Of a stretch of DNA of 64,000 nucleotides, positions 57,086 through 64,000 are shown one piece after another; positions within the stretch are counted from its first letter, which is position 1, and every line of letters starts with the position of its first letter. The DNA lies in the NCBI RefSeq assembly GCF_020103695.1, contig NZ_JAHXBF010000039.1, forward strand, positions 40,088 through 104,087, given 5' to 3'. Source of the DNA: Hyalangium versicolor. Its GTDB lineage: Bacteria; Myxococcota; Myxococcia; Myxococcales; Myxococcaceae. A program made the position numbers and the translations under genes. Under the pieces are notes generated by a model, which ran no database searches, had not been told where the DNA came from, and saw only the letters and a list, made by a program, of their open reading frames with translations.

Positions 57086-57356
57086 GTGTCACCCCTTCTT
57101 GCGAGGAGGTGATCAGGGTAGAGGGCTGCCACGGGGAAGAGGAGGAGCCGCCGGGTGGCGCCGTCCTTCGCCCCTCTCCACGTAGAGACGCGCCGCTGCG
57201 TCTGCCCTATCTGCTGGGTCGCTCGCCACGCGCCCAAGTCGTTGCGCTGCAGCACGTGGCGCCAGACTCTGCGTGACGACGATCTCCAAGGTCAGAGCCC
57301 CATCCCACGGAGCGGCCTTGTCCTCAGTGGGCTCCGTCTTCCTCCAAGCTAAGCCC
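57086..57356. other. Intergenic upstream of toxin
   Basis: These 271 bp lie between the regulator scrap and the toxin start. They probably contain the toxin promoter. No intact gene was seen. Confidence 0.4.
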
Positions 57357-57427
57357 TCACAGCTTGAGGCGCTTGAAGAGGGAGGAGCGAGCCAGCCCCA
57401 GCGGCGAAAGAACACCAACTCCGGCAT
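57357..57427 (-). pseudogene. FHA-sigma54 activator scrap, unit B
   Basis: The minus strand begins MPELVFFRR, exactly as the scrap in unit A, and jumps in a shifted frame to LGLARSSLFKRLKL and a stop, which is the C-terminal helix-turn-helix end of an FHA-sigma54 activator. More than 1 kb between the two ends has been deleted. Together with unit A this shows that the ancestral unit had a sigma54 activator upstream of the toxin, transcribed in the same direction. Confidence 0.7.
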
Positions 57428-57952
57428 GAGACCTCCTCGGCAGGGCGACCCTCCCATGCGATGCGGTGAGAGGCTACTGCTGACGGCGTCAGAAGTGGCG
57501 ATCGGGCGGGGCCCTCCGGAGAGATGCGGTGAGTGGCTACTTCTGACGGCGTCAGAAGTGGCGATCGGGGTGGGGCCTCGTGGAGAGCCGCGGTGCGTGA
57601 GAACTTCTGACGGCGTCAGAAGTGGCGATCGGCAGCACCGTCCGCGAACGTGGACGGTCGTAGTCATGAGCTGGGTAGCTCACCCTCGACAATTCAACGG
57701 CTTATCAGGGCACGTCCGCGCGGCGTTTGGAGCTGTACCTTCGTAAGCTCTCGGGATCTCGCCTCTTTTTTTCGCACCGTCTCCCAACGCGGACGAATCG
57801 TCCGCGGACGCGGACGGTCCCCGGCAGTCTGTTTTTGTAAGCCGCTGTTTTCACAAGAACCCAGGGTGTGGCGCGCCATGTGCTTTGGGGCTGCTCAACC
57901 GCAACATCAAGCGGCCGGGACGCATGGTGCGTTCCCAGGGGGAGAAACACCC
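57428..57952. other. Operator array and long conserved leader, unit B
   Basis: These 525 bp match 52859-53385. They carry three palindromes, inverted repeats at 57638-57657 and 57788-57806 (arms CGCGGACG/CGTCCGCG around AAT), and a leader whose sequence is kept almost base for base, beyond what a simple promoter needs. No gene was seen. Confidence 0.65.
57476..57623. promoter_or_regulatory. Three tandem palindromic sites, unit B
   Basis: Sites at 57476-57496 (one mismatch), 57539-57559 (perfect) and 57603-57623 (perfect) have arms ACTTCTGAC/GTCAGAAGT around GGC, spaced 63 and 64 bp. Agreement with unit A is higher in the palindromes than in the DNA between them, which argues for selection on the sites. 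Confidence 0.65.
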
Positions 57953-58699
57953 ATGTTCAATCTGTTGAAGTTCAAGGATGTCACTCGCGGCACTGGGCAG
58001 GGCGTGGTCGCCAGCTCCGCCATCCCGGAGGACGCGACGCTGGAGCAGTTGGGCAGCGAGCTGCTGCAGCTGATGGCGCAGGGCAACAGCAACTACCACC
58101 GCATGGGGCAGCTCTATAACCACATCGTGGACAAGCGGATGGCGGAGAAGGCGGGGTACAAGGACGCGCGGGAGTACTTCAGCCAGAAGCTGGCGGATTT
58201 GTCGCAGGCGACGCTGAGCATGTACGGGACGGTGGCGCGAGCCTTCAGCGAGCCCGTGGCGCGCCGCTTCGGCGTGACGTGCCTGAATCTGCTGCTGAGC
58301 TACAAGGAGGCAGCGGACGTGGAGGTGAACGCGGAGGAGCCGGGCCCCACGCCCATCGAGGTGCCGGATGAGAAGGGGCAGGTGAGCGTGCAGCCGTTCG
58401 GTGCGTGCAGCGTGGATCAGATGCGCATGGCGTTGCAGCGCAAGCGCAAGCCTGCGTCCACCAAGCCGTTGCCGTCCGAGTCGCTGGTGCTGGCCGAGCA
58501 GTACAGTGAGGCGGTGGCGCTGCGCTTCCCGCGGGGCACGGGCACGCTGGTCAAGGTGACGGTGCGCAACCAGAAGGGTAAGGCGGTGCTGGACTTCAAG
58601 GGGATTCCCGTGGAGCAGGTGAGCCGGCTGGTCGAGGCACTCAATGGTGAGCTGCCTGCGGTCAGCGAGCTGCCGAAGCCGCTGTTGACGATCAGCTGA
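57953..58699 (+). CDS. 248-residue helical protein, copy B
   Basis: The product is 248 residues and nearly identical to copy A at 53386-54132. Changes are few: RGTGQ for RAAAQ near the N-terminus, ALRFPRG for AQRFPKG, and DFKGIPVEQVSRLVEALNGE in the last 40 residues. Start ATG 57953 has GGGGGAG 8 bp upstream. Both copies keep full frames, operators and terminators, so both are probably expressed. No domain is recognised; the helical N-terminal half may bind DNA. A strong terminator follows at 58725. Confidence 0.75.
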   Translation: MFNLLKFKDVTRGTGQGVVASSAIPEDATLEQLGSELLQLMAQGNSNYHRMGQLYNHIVDKRMAEKAGYKDAREYFSQKLADLSQATLSMYGTVARAFSEPVARRFGVTCLNLLLSYKEAADVEVNAEEPGPTPIEVPDEKGQVSVQPFGACSVDQMRMALQRKRKPASTKPLPSESLVLAEQYSEAVALRFPRGTGTLVKVTVRNQKGKAVLDFKGIPVEQVSRLVEALNGELPAVSELPKPLLTIS

Positions 58700-58724
58700 T
58701 CGTCGTCTCGAAGGGGTGAGACAG

Positions 58725-58763
58725 GGCCCCGCGTTCCCGAAGGAGGGGACGCGGGGCCTTTCT
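58725..58763 (+). terminator. Rho-independent terminator
   Basis: This has the same 14-bp stem and TTTCT tail as the terminator at 54158, placed 25 bp after the stop of copy B. Confidence 0.85.
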
Positions 58764-58901
58764 GCATCCACCTGCAGGGGGACTCGTATGCAAGCTGCTG
58801 TGATTGCCACGCTCCACTTGGAGTGGAACCGAACGGCTGTCTAGCGGCTCATGGCCGGAGACTGTCTCCACCTCCGTCCCCCAGCCACACTCTTCGTTCC
58901 C

Positions 58902-59035
58902 TGTCAATTCAACAAAGATCTCAATGGTGAGCCGCCGGTAGGCAGGCCTATGAAGTGCCTCGCAGCTACCAGGAAGGGCAAACACTAGAGCGGGCGATCC
59001 AGCCCTGCGCCTTGGGCGCAAATGAGAACGAGTCG
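58902..59035. repeat. Dispersed repeat, copy 2
   Basis: The 28 bp at 58902-58929 are identical to 35457-35484, with weaker similarity downstream (GGCCTATGAA, GGAAGGGCA, TTGGGCGCAAA). It lies just outside the right end of duplicated unit B. Confidence 0.55.
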
Positions 59036-59257
59036 CAGATGATGCTTGGGGGTTTGCTTCCGCCAGTCGTCGCCCAGATTCAGGCGATGCCGTTTACCAT
59101 CTCTCACAACCCGTAGCGGCTCTTCCCCGAGCACTTCCGGGGCCATGTCTGTGAATCAGTCAAAATCAGGACTGGAGTGCACTCCCTGGGGCAATACCCC
59201 TCGGAAGGGACGTTTGTTAGGCACTCTGAAAGCTACCTACCGCAAGGAATCAAACGA

Positions 59258-60904
59258 ATGACTATCAAAACCACTCCGTCTGTCGAGACCGTCGAGGGCC
59301 CGGTTCAAGGCGCCCTCATCGAGCCAGGCGTCGTTGCTTACATGGGTATCCCCTACGCTGCGCCACCCACGGGGCAAGAGGGGCGCTGGCGGGCGCCGCG
59401 ACCCGTCCAGCACTGGACCGAGCCGCGCCCCTCCGACGTTGAGGAGCCCAGAAGAACCGCGTCTTGCCTCCAGAATCAGCAGAATTGCATCCTGGTCGGC
59501 GGCGGCGATCCGGGCACCATGGATGAGGATTGCCTCTATCTCAACGTCTGGACGCCCGAGCGTGCGGCAGGCGCCTCGAAGCTCCCGGTCATGGTGTGGA
59601 TCCACGGCGGCGCCTACATCATTGGCGCAGGCAGGCTGCCTGTCTATCACGGGGCGCCCCTGGTGAAGCGGGGAGTGATCCTGGTCACCCTCAACTACCG
59701 AATGGGCGCCCTCGGCTTCTTCGCGCACGAGGCGCTCGAGAAGGAGCGCCTCGAGAAAAATGAGCCTCGCGTGAACAACTTCGGGCTGCTCGATCAGATC
59801 GCGGCGCTCGAGTGGGTGCAGCGGAACATCGCGGCGTTCGGGGGCGATCCGGACAAGGTGACCATCTTCGGTCAATCCGCCGGCGCCAGGAGCGTGCTCG
59901 CGCTGTTCGCCTCACCGCTCGTCCGCGAAGGACGCGACAAACCCCTGTTCCACCAGGGGATCGCCCAGAGCGTGTACAGGTTCCCCGAGGCCAGCCAGAC
60001 GCAGGCGCTCAATCGCGGCAAGAAGCTCATGGGCCTGCTCAAGGTGAGCGGGACGGACGTGACCGCCGAGCAGCTCCGCGGGCTGTCGGCGCGCGACATC
60101 ATGAACATGGACGGCAAGCTCACCCCGCAGCAGCTCCAGGGGACGTCGAACTCTCCGGTCGCGATCAGCGGAGACTCCGTGCTGCCCAACGCGGCCGGGG
60201 TCATCGATAGCTTCCTGAAGGGCGAGGTGGCGGCATTGCCGCTCATCATCGGCAACACCAGCGATGATGGCAGCGTGGTGCTCGATGTCCCCGGGATAGA
60301 CACGGGCTCCGTCCTCCTCCTGGCGGCGACTGGCCTGCCTGCGCCCATCCCGAATCCCGATGTCCCGAGGAACTACTACCCGGATCTCGCGTCGGAGGCA
60401 GGGGACGTCCGAAGCAAGGTCGGTCGCCGCCTGACGCGCGACGCGGTCTTCACCGTGACGACGTACAACATCGCAAAGGCGCATAGCAAGATCGCGCCCA
60501 CCTGGCGCTACTACTTCGACTACACGGCGGAGAACCACCGCGCCACGGTCCCGGATGGGACACGTCACGGTGACGACGTCGCCTTCACCATGGACACGCT
60601 CGCCTACGCCCCACCCTTTCCGCCGGGCAAACCCAAGGAGCCGGTCGAGGTCACGGAGAAGGACCGAAGGGTGGCGGCCCTCGCCAATGAATACGTCGTC
60701 ACGTTCGCCATAAGCGGCACGCCTTCAGCCGTCACGGGGCCCGAGTGGCCCCAGGACAAGGCAGGGCAGGACAGGACGCTCGTGCTGGGCGAGTCTACCC
60801 AGGTGAAGTCGGACTTCATGCAGCAGCACGTCGAGGCCGCGACCATGGAGAACATGGTCGCGTTCGACAAGGTCGGAAAGAAGATGGACAACATCATGGG
60901 CTGA
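59258..60904 (+). CDS. Type-B carboxylesterase
   Basis: The product is 548 residues, the usual length for carboxylesterase family B. I chose ATG 59258 (MTIKTTPSVETVEGPVQG), with AAGGAA upstream, because family members start just before this segment. Signatures: YMGIPYAAPPTG, DEDCLYLNVWTP, oxyanion-hole HGGAY, nucleophile GQSAGA (Ser near 207). The acid position in LIIGNTSDDGSVV is Asp where most relatives have Glu; the likely His lies in DGTRHGDDVAF. There is no signal peptide, so it is cytoplasmic. It hydrolyses carboxylic esters of unknown identity. Its last codons overlap the convergent histidine kinase gene by 11 bp. Confidence 0.92.
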   Translation: MTIKTTPSVETVEGPVQGALIEPGVVAYMGIPYAAPPTGQEGRWRAPRPVQHWTEPRPSDVEEPRRTASCLQNQQNCILVGGGDPGTMDEDCLYLNVWTPERAAGASKLPVMVWIHGGAYIIGAGRLPVYHGAPLVKRGVILVTLNYRMGALGFFAHEALEKERLEKNEPRVNNFGLLDQIAALEWVQRNIAAFGGDPDKVTIFGQSAGARSVLALFASPLVREGRDKPLFHQGIAQSVYRFPEASQTQALNRGKKLMGLLKVSGTDVTAEQLRGLSARDIMNMDGKLTPQQLQGTSNSPVAISGDSVLPNAAGVIDSFLKGEVAALPLIIGNTSDDGSVVLDVPGIDTGSVLLLAATGLPAPIPNPDVPRNYYPDLASEAGDVRSKVGRRLTRDAVFTVTTYNIAKAHSKIAPTWRYYFDYTAENHRATVPDGTRHGDDVAFTMDTLAYAPPFPPGKPKEPVEVTEKDRRVAALANEYVVTFAISGTPSAVTGPEWPQDKAGQDRTLVLGESTQVKSDFMQQHVEAATMENMVAFDKVGKKMDNIMG

Positions 60905-63893
60905 AGTCTTTCCGTTCAAGATTGCCGGGCCTCTGGACCGCCTTCTTGGCCAGGGCCGCTGCCAGGTCCTTGGGCGTGTAGGGCTTCAGCAGCACCACGG
61001 CGTCCGCCAGGCCCGATTCCGCTGATGCCGCGTCGTCGCCGCTGGCGAAGATCACCCTCAAGTGCGGCCAGCGGGCGACCGCCTCACGCGCCAGCTCCGT
61101 GCCCGAGCGCCCCGGCAGCCCCACGTCGGTCAGGAGCACATCCGCCTGGCAGGTGGAGAGCGCGGAGAGCGCGCTCTCCGCGTCCTGGGCCTCCATCACC
61201 TGGTGACCCTGGTCCCTGAGGTACTCGGCGGTGCTTGAACGAATGAGCTCGTCATCCTCGACCAGCATGATCGTGAGGCGGCGTGGCATGTCCTCCGCCG
61301 CCGGGGGTGGGGCGGACGCCTCGGTCCGCTGCTGCTTGACCAGCCGATGCTGCGCCTCGTTGCCCAGCACGTGCCGCACCTTCCGGGCCAGGGCTTCGCG
61401 CGTGTAGGGCTTGGAGAGCAACTCCACGCCCGCGTCCAGCCGCCCATGGTGGACGATGGCGTTCTCGGTGTAGCCCGAGGTGAACAGCACCCCGATGTGC
61501 GGGAGACGCTCCCTGGCCTTGCGGGCGAGTTCCGGGCTCCGCAGCGGGCCGGGCATCACCACGTCCGTGAACAGGAGATCAATCGGGATTCCGCTCTCGA
61601 TGACGTTCAGGGCGCTGGCCGCATCGCGGGCCTTGAGCACCCGGTAGCCGAGCTCCGAGAGGAGACTGACCGCGGTCTCCCGCACATCTTCGTCGTCCTC
61701 GACCACCAGGAGGGTCTCGGTTCCGCCGCGCACCGGCGTCTTGCTGATGTCGGTGAGAACGTCCTCGCTCTGGGCGGCGCGCGGCAGGTACAGCTTGAGG
61801 GTCGTGCCCTCGCCGACCTCGCTGTAGATCTTGATGTGGCCACCGGACTGCTTGACCAGTCCGTGCACCATCGAGAGCCCCAGACCGGTCCCCTTTCCCT
61901 CCGGTTTGGTGCTGAAGAAGGGCTCGAACACGCGCTCCAGGATGTCCGGAGGGATCCCGGTGCCGGTGTCGGTGACGGCGATCATCACGTATTGACCGGG
62001 CTTCACCTCCTCGTGCTGGCGCGCGTACGCGTCGTCCAGCAGGGAGTTACCCGCTTCGATTGTCAGCCGCCCGCCGCCCGGCATGGCGTCCCGGGCGTTG
62101 ATCGCCAGGTTGAGGATGGCGTTCTCGATCTGATTCGGGTCGACCAGGGTGTTCCACAGCCCGCCCGAGACCACGGTCTCGATCTCGATGTTCTCGCCCA
62201 GCGCCCGCCGCAGCAGATCGTCCATGTTCTTCAGCAGGCGGCCCAGGTTCACCACCTTGGGCGCCAGCGGCTGACGACGGCCGAAGGCCAGGAGCTGCGA
62301 GGCCAGCTTCGAGCCTCGCGCCACCCCGGCCAGGGCGTTTTGCACGCGGGTCTCGGCCCGGGCGTTGCCGGCGATGTCCCTCGCCAGCAGTTGCAGGTTT
62401 CCGCTGATCACCTGCAGGAGGTTGTTGAAGTCGTGGGCGACGCCCCCCGTGAGCTTGCCGAGCGCCTCGATCTTCTGGGCCTGACGGAGAGCCGCCTCCA
62501 TCTGCTGCCGTTCAGCTGTCTCCCGCCGCAGGCGCTCGAGCGCTTCCGCCAACTCGTCCGTGCGCGCCGCGACCCGCTGCTCGAGCGTCTCGTTCAGGCG
62601 CTGCAGTTGCTCTTCGGCGCGCTTCTGGTGTGTGACGTCGTAGCCGTCGACGAAGATGCCGGACACTTTGCCGTCCGGCGCCATGATCGGTTGATAGACG
62701 AGGTGGACGAAGCGCTCCTCCAGTGCGCCGCCGCGCGTGCGCTGGATCATCACCGGCATGTTGCGGCCCACGAAGGGCTTGCCCTTGGCATGGACCCCGT
62801 CCAGCAGCTCGAAGAAGCCCTGGCCCTCGATCTCCGGTAGGGCCTTGCGCACCGGGAGGCCAATCAGGTCGCGGTGGCCGACCAGCTGCAGGTAGGCGTC
62901 ATTGACCAGTTCGAACACGTGGTCCGGGCCGGACAGGGTACACATGAAGCTGGGAGCCTGCTGGAACAGCGTGCGGAAGCGGTCGCGCTCCCGGGTGCGC
63001 AGTTCGACCTCGGAGGTCAGCTGCTCATTGGCCTGGCGCAGGAGCTCAGCCGCCTTCTGGCGCATCTCCACGGCCTCGGCCAGCGCCGCGGCCCGCTGGC
63101 GCGCGGCTTCGTGCGCCTCGGCGCTCGCCAGGCTGGACGCCACCTGTCCCACCAGGAGCTTCAGGAACGGCACATAGCTCTCATCCACCGGGCGGTAGGG
63201 GTTCAGCCCGACGATCATCGCTCCTCGCGGGCGCTCGCCCCCCTGGCCGACTAGCGGAACCACCGCGGTGGTGGTTGGCGGCTTGTCCCAGGCACCCGTC
63301 GGCAGGGCCTCGCGGTTGCAGAGGTCCACCGTCACGTTCGCCTCGCCGGCCCAGACGGAGCCCAGGTCCCAGATGTCGCCGCTGGGGGCCAGGGTCGCAG
63401 GCGCGCAGCCGTGGCCGGGCTCGATCCCGGTCGCGCAGGCCAGATGTCCCCGGCCCTCCTCGTCGAACAGATAGGTCAGGCTGAAGGGGAGATCGTGCAG
63501 ATTGCCGCCGAGCCCCTCCCGGACGGCGTCGATCACCTCGGTTCGGCTCGAGGCCGGAGCGAGCCGCGAGGCCAGCTCGCGGAGCGACGCCAGGCGGCGC
63601 TCGCTGATCACCCGGTCCGTCTCTTCCGAGACGGCGCAGAACACCCCTTCCACCTTGCCGCTGTCGCCGATCAGCGGGCTATAGGAGAAGGTGTGGTAGG
63701 TCTCCTCGGGATAGCCGTTGCGGTGCAGGACCAGCAGCAGGGCCCGGTCCCAGGTCGACTCTCCCCGCTCGTAGACGGTCTGCAGGCGGTCCTTGATGTC
63801 GTCCCAGATCTCGGCCCACAGGAGCCGGGTGGGCATCCCGAGCGACTTCGGGTGCTTGGCTCCCAGTGTTGGCCGGTAGGGAGCCGCGCAGGA
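60894..63893 (-). CDS. Hybrid histidine kinase with two receivers, 5' end lost to insertion
   Basis: The recognisable part is about 1000 residues. Order: the rest of a PAS-like sensory segment (YRPTLGAKHPKSLGMPTRLL), a GAF-like region, a coiled coil, a PAS domain (FQQAPSFMCTLSGPDHVFEL), a kinase core with GGVAHDFNNLLQV (phospho-His), HATPase (DTGTGIPPDILERVFEPFF), and two C-terminal receivers (LFTDVVMPG and LLTDVGLPG). It resembles the kinase at 32147 in the N-terminal segment, but the piece before YRPTLG is missing, and the frame continues only into foreign DNA up to an ATG at 63962. The boundary near 63893 is approximate. The kinase is therefore probably truncated at its 5' end and may not be expressed normally. 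Confidence 0.8.
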   Translation of the reverse strand, partial: SCAAPYRPTLGAKHPKSLGMPTRLLWAEIWDDIKDRLQTVYERGESTWDRALLLVLHRNGYPEETYHTFSYSPLIGDSGKVEGVFCAVSEETDRVISERRLASLRELASRLAPASSRTEVIDAVREGLGGNLHDLPFSLTYLFDEEGRGHLACATGIEPGHGCAPATLAPSGDIWDLGSVWAGEANVTVDLCNREALPTGAWDKPPTTTAVVPLVGQGGERPRGAMIVGLNPYRPVDESYVPFLKLLVGQVASSLASAEAHEAARQRAAALAEAVEMRQKAAELLRQANEQLTSEVELRTRERDRFRTLFQQAPSFMCTLSGPDHVFELVNDAYLQLVGHRDLIGLPVRKALPEIEGQGFFELLDGVHAKGKPFVGRNMPVMIQRTRGGALEERFVHLVYQPIMAPDGKVSGIFVDGYDVTHQKRAEEQLQRLNETLEQRVAARTDELAEALERLRRETAERQQMEAALRQAQKIEALGKLTGGVAHDFNNLLQVISGNLQLLARDIAGNARAETRVQNALAGVARGSKLASQLLAFGRRQPLAPKVVNLGRLLKNMDDLLRRALGENIEIETVVSGGLWNTLVDPNQIENAILNLAINARDAMPGGGRLTIEAGNSLLDDAYARQHEEVKPGQYVMIAVTDTGTGIPPDILERVFEPFFSTKPEGKGTGLGLSMVHGLVKQSGGHIKIYSEVGEGTTLKLYLPRAAQSEDVLTDISKTPVRGGTETLLVVEDDEDVRETAVSLLSELGYRVLKARDAASALNVIESGIPIDLLFTDVVMPGPLRSPELARKARERLPHIGVLFTSGYTENAIVHHGRLDAGVELLSKPYTREALARKVRHVLGNEAQHRLVKQQRTEASAPPPAAEDMPRRLTIMLVEDDELIRSSTAEYLRDQGHQVMEAQDAESALSALSTCQADVLLTDVGLPGRSGTELAREAVARWPHLRVIFASGDDAASAESGLADAVVLLKPYTPKDLAAALAKKAVQRPGNLERKDFSP

Positions 63894-64000
63894 ATAAAGT
63901 TTCAGTTTGCGGGTGCCCGAGATCGTGCCCATCAATGTAGGCATGGACCTGGAGGAAGTCATCGCGGCGAAGTACCAAGCGCTTGAGAGCGGACTTACAG
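63893..64000 (+). mobile_element. Left end of an insertion sequence (ISAzo13-like), cut by window edge
   Basis: From about 63893 the DNA departs from the kinase gene and begins AATAAAGTTTCAGTTTGCGGG, which has the look of an IS terminus, then opens a transposase-like frame at 63943. The other end, target duplication and full length are outside the window, so the family assignment rests on the first codons of the transposase. Confidence 0.45.
63943..64000 (+). CDS. Transposase N-terminus (ISAzo13-like), truncated by window edge
   Basis: Nineteen codons are visible: MDLEEVIAAKYQALESGLT. The pattern (D-E-x-I..KY.AL...L) fits the start of ISAzo13-family transposases as I know them, in which an ER.RR.WAA motif should come next. 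Only the next bases outside the window can confirm this. Confidence 0.45.
   Translation, partial: MDLEEVIAAKYQALESGLT

Larger units (their letters stand above)
54545..58814. repeat. Duplicated unit B (intact toxin)
   Basis: This is the counterpart of unit A. Order from left: immunity gene, toxin gene, regulator scrap, three palindromes, long leader, 248-residue gene, terminator, truncated start of the CxxC gene. It is longer than A because the toxin body is present. Confidence 0.75.
58700..59257. other. Intergenic at right edge of duplication
   Basis: These 558 bp contain the terminator of copy B, an 18-codon truncated frame homologous to the CxxC gene (58788-58844), the second copy of the dispersed repeat with a 45-codon frame of no clear merit (58851-58988), and the upstream region of the esterase gene. 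Confidence 0.5.

Overview
The window looks like chromosomal DNA of a fruiting myxobacterium (Myxococcota), most likely the Archangium/Cystobacter group. This is inferred from high GC, several eukaryote-like Ser/Thr kinases (one fused to a sulfatase-modifying-type domain, one giant kinase/ATPase/histidine-kinase protein), FHA-sigma54 activators, lipoproteins with NGLGT repeats, a DUF2381-type protein beside a kinase, and many Cys-rich lipoproteins. No tRNA or rRNA gene was recognised.

Layout. 1-8.2 kb: the start of a truncated lipoprotein, then two nearly identical NGLGT-repeat lipoproteins in inverted orientation that enclose a small secretion-free protein, a three-repeat secreted protein, and a Ser/Thr kinase whose stop lies just upstream of an FHA-sigma54 activator. 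8.2-18 kb: a TonB-C/AgmX-like lipoprotein, decayed DNA with a DUF1993 remnant, a double-kinase hybrid sensor, a 1764-residue kinase/ATPase/histidine-kinase protein, and a Cys-rich lipoprotein. 18-24.2 kb (minus): an operon of two nucleoside hydrolases around a single-chain 1382-residue molybdenum hydroxylase whose purine-binding residues are changed. 24.5-28.9 kb: an ABC/FtsX/HlyD export operon, separated from the previous operon by paired TGACATGTCA palindromes. 29-35.2 kb: a membrane protein, a LysR regulator divergent from an HD hydrolase, a GST, and a hybrid histidine kinase.

35.6-46.5 kb is the most novel block: four large consecutive genes (1296, 616, 1019 and 642 residues) without signal peptides. 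One has tail-fibre-like repeats and a low-GC C-terminal tip, and one resembles DUF6603 proteins. An orphan gcvH follows. I infer a large, uncharacterised multi-protein assembly.

47-50.7 kb holds a Ser/Thr kinase with a DUF2381-type partner and a frameshifted Cys-rich gene. 51.1-58.8 kb is an accessory region: a low-GC orphan gene behind three TGACATGTCA palindromes, then a duplicated unit. The intact copy has an apparent secreted toxin (beta-barrel-like N-terminus, nuclease-like C-terminus), a presumed immunity gene, a decayed FHA-sigma54 gene, three tandem palindromic operators, a 248-residue helical protein and a strong terminator. The other copy keeps the immunity gene and the helical protein but only a chimeric scrap of toxin and regulator. 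59.2-64 kb has a carboxylesterase and a hybrid histidine kinase with two receivers whose 5' end appears cut by an insertion sequence (ISAzo13-like) running off the window.
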